DNA of 50,000 nt from Leptospira borgpetersenii serovar Javanica (GTDB lineage: Bacteria > Spirochaetota > Leptospiria > Leptospirales > Leptospiraceae), in assembly GCF_003046425.1 (NCBI RefSeq), contig NZ_QAJG01000001.1:12501-62500 (forward strand), written 5' to 3'. The notes beneath the pieces were generated by a model. It ran no database searches. It was not told the origin of the DNA and saw only the letters and a list, made by a program, of their open reading frames with translations. Positions 45,644 to 50,000 of the stretch are shown one piece after another (the stretch's first letter is position 1; each line of letters starts with the position of its first letter). Made by a program: the position numbers and the translations under genes.

Positions 45644-45743
45644 CATTCGTTTTCAGAAAACCGGGTGACATAAACCCGAGCTTGTGAAAAAAATCGAAAC
45701 AGGCTCGTTTTTTTGAGCCCAAAGTACATCTTTTTGTCCGGAT

Positions 45744-45774
<31 letters not shown>

Positions 45775-45825
45775 TTTTGACGGTCTGTTTCCTCTCAGAA
45801 CTGTATAAGGAGAGGAGGCAAAAAC

Positions 45826-46929
<1,104 letters not shown>

Positions 46930-46931
46930 AA

Positions 46932-47000
<69 letters not shown>

Positions 47001-47054
47001 GTATTTTCCAAAAATTAAAATCTTTCTATAAGAGGGTAAAAAACAACAAAGATC

Positions 47055-48071
<1,017 letters not shown>

Positions 48072-48076
48072 CTTTT

Positions 48077-50000
<1,924 letters not shown>

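Overview
The window reads as chromosomal DNA from a pathogenic-clade Leptospira. The evidence is low GC content, lipoprotein signal peptides with spirochaete-like lipoboxes, an rpsU-yqeY-dnaG-rpoD block, multi-domain hybrid sensor kinases, a 7TM receptor fused to a SpoIIE-type phosphatase, a PBP1C/alpha-2-macroglobulin pair, and ~34-bp minisatellites of the sort used for typing these species. The genus is inferred from protein character and organisation, not from a database search. I found no tRNA, rRNA, CRISPR array, intact insertion sequence or prophage.

Layout. 1-690 is non-coding and carries a ~157-bp MITE-like element. 691-1810 (minus) is a lipoprotein gene broken by a frameshift. 1906-6218 (minus) is the macromolecular synthesis operon: rpsU, yqeY, dnaG, rpoD. 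6412-7376 (minus) holds two small genes separated by a 34-bp repeat array; the second looks like a degenerate GGDEF domain. 7532-8560 is fructose-1,6-bisphosphatase. 8891-12573 (minus) is a signalling cluster: a large hybrid histidine kinase followed by a receiver-kinase gene split by a 2-base deletion. 12574-13550 is non-coding, with a perfect palindrome and an 8-unit 34-bp array. 13551-15660 (minus) has a lipoprotein and the Mg transporter MgtE. 15799-17783 (plus) has an OmpA-like coiled-coil protein translationally coupled to a CDF metal exporter. Then come a VOC-fold protein (minus), leuA (plus), a peptidoglycan amidase (minus), fadH and the SpoIIE receptor (plus).

26012-29926 (plus) is a compact run: a small unknown protein, SlyD-like PPIase, UvrD-family helicase, SprT-like metalloprotein and a 62-aa protein. 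29927-30574 is non-coding with two more copies of the MITE-like element. 30575-44306 is a long minus-strand block read HIT protein, lipoprotein, TldD, TldE/PmbA, alpha-2-macroglobulin, PBP1C, MoxR-type AAA+ ATPase, VWA protein; it mixes envelope and proteolysis/chaperone functions. 44789-50000 (plus) is a membrane protein with a (T)9 frameshift in its signal peptide, recA, argC, and an acyl-CoA synthetase running off the window end.

Most genes are housekeeping. The less ordinary signals are regulatory or evolutionary: a long hairpin that buries the Shine-Dalgarno of the SpoIIE receptor, a multi-hairpin leader at 25871-25979, three separate frameshifts (one in a homopolymer), a 34-bp minisatellite family at three loci within 7 kb, and a small MITE-like family in both orientations. 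No wholly new multi-gene system is evident.
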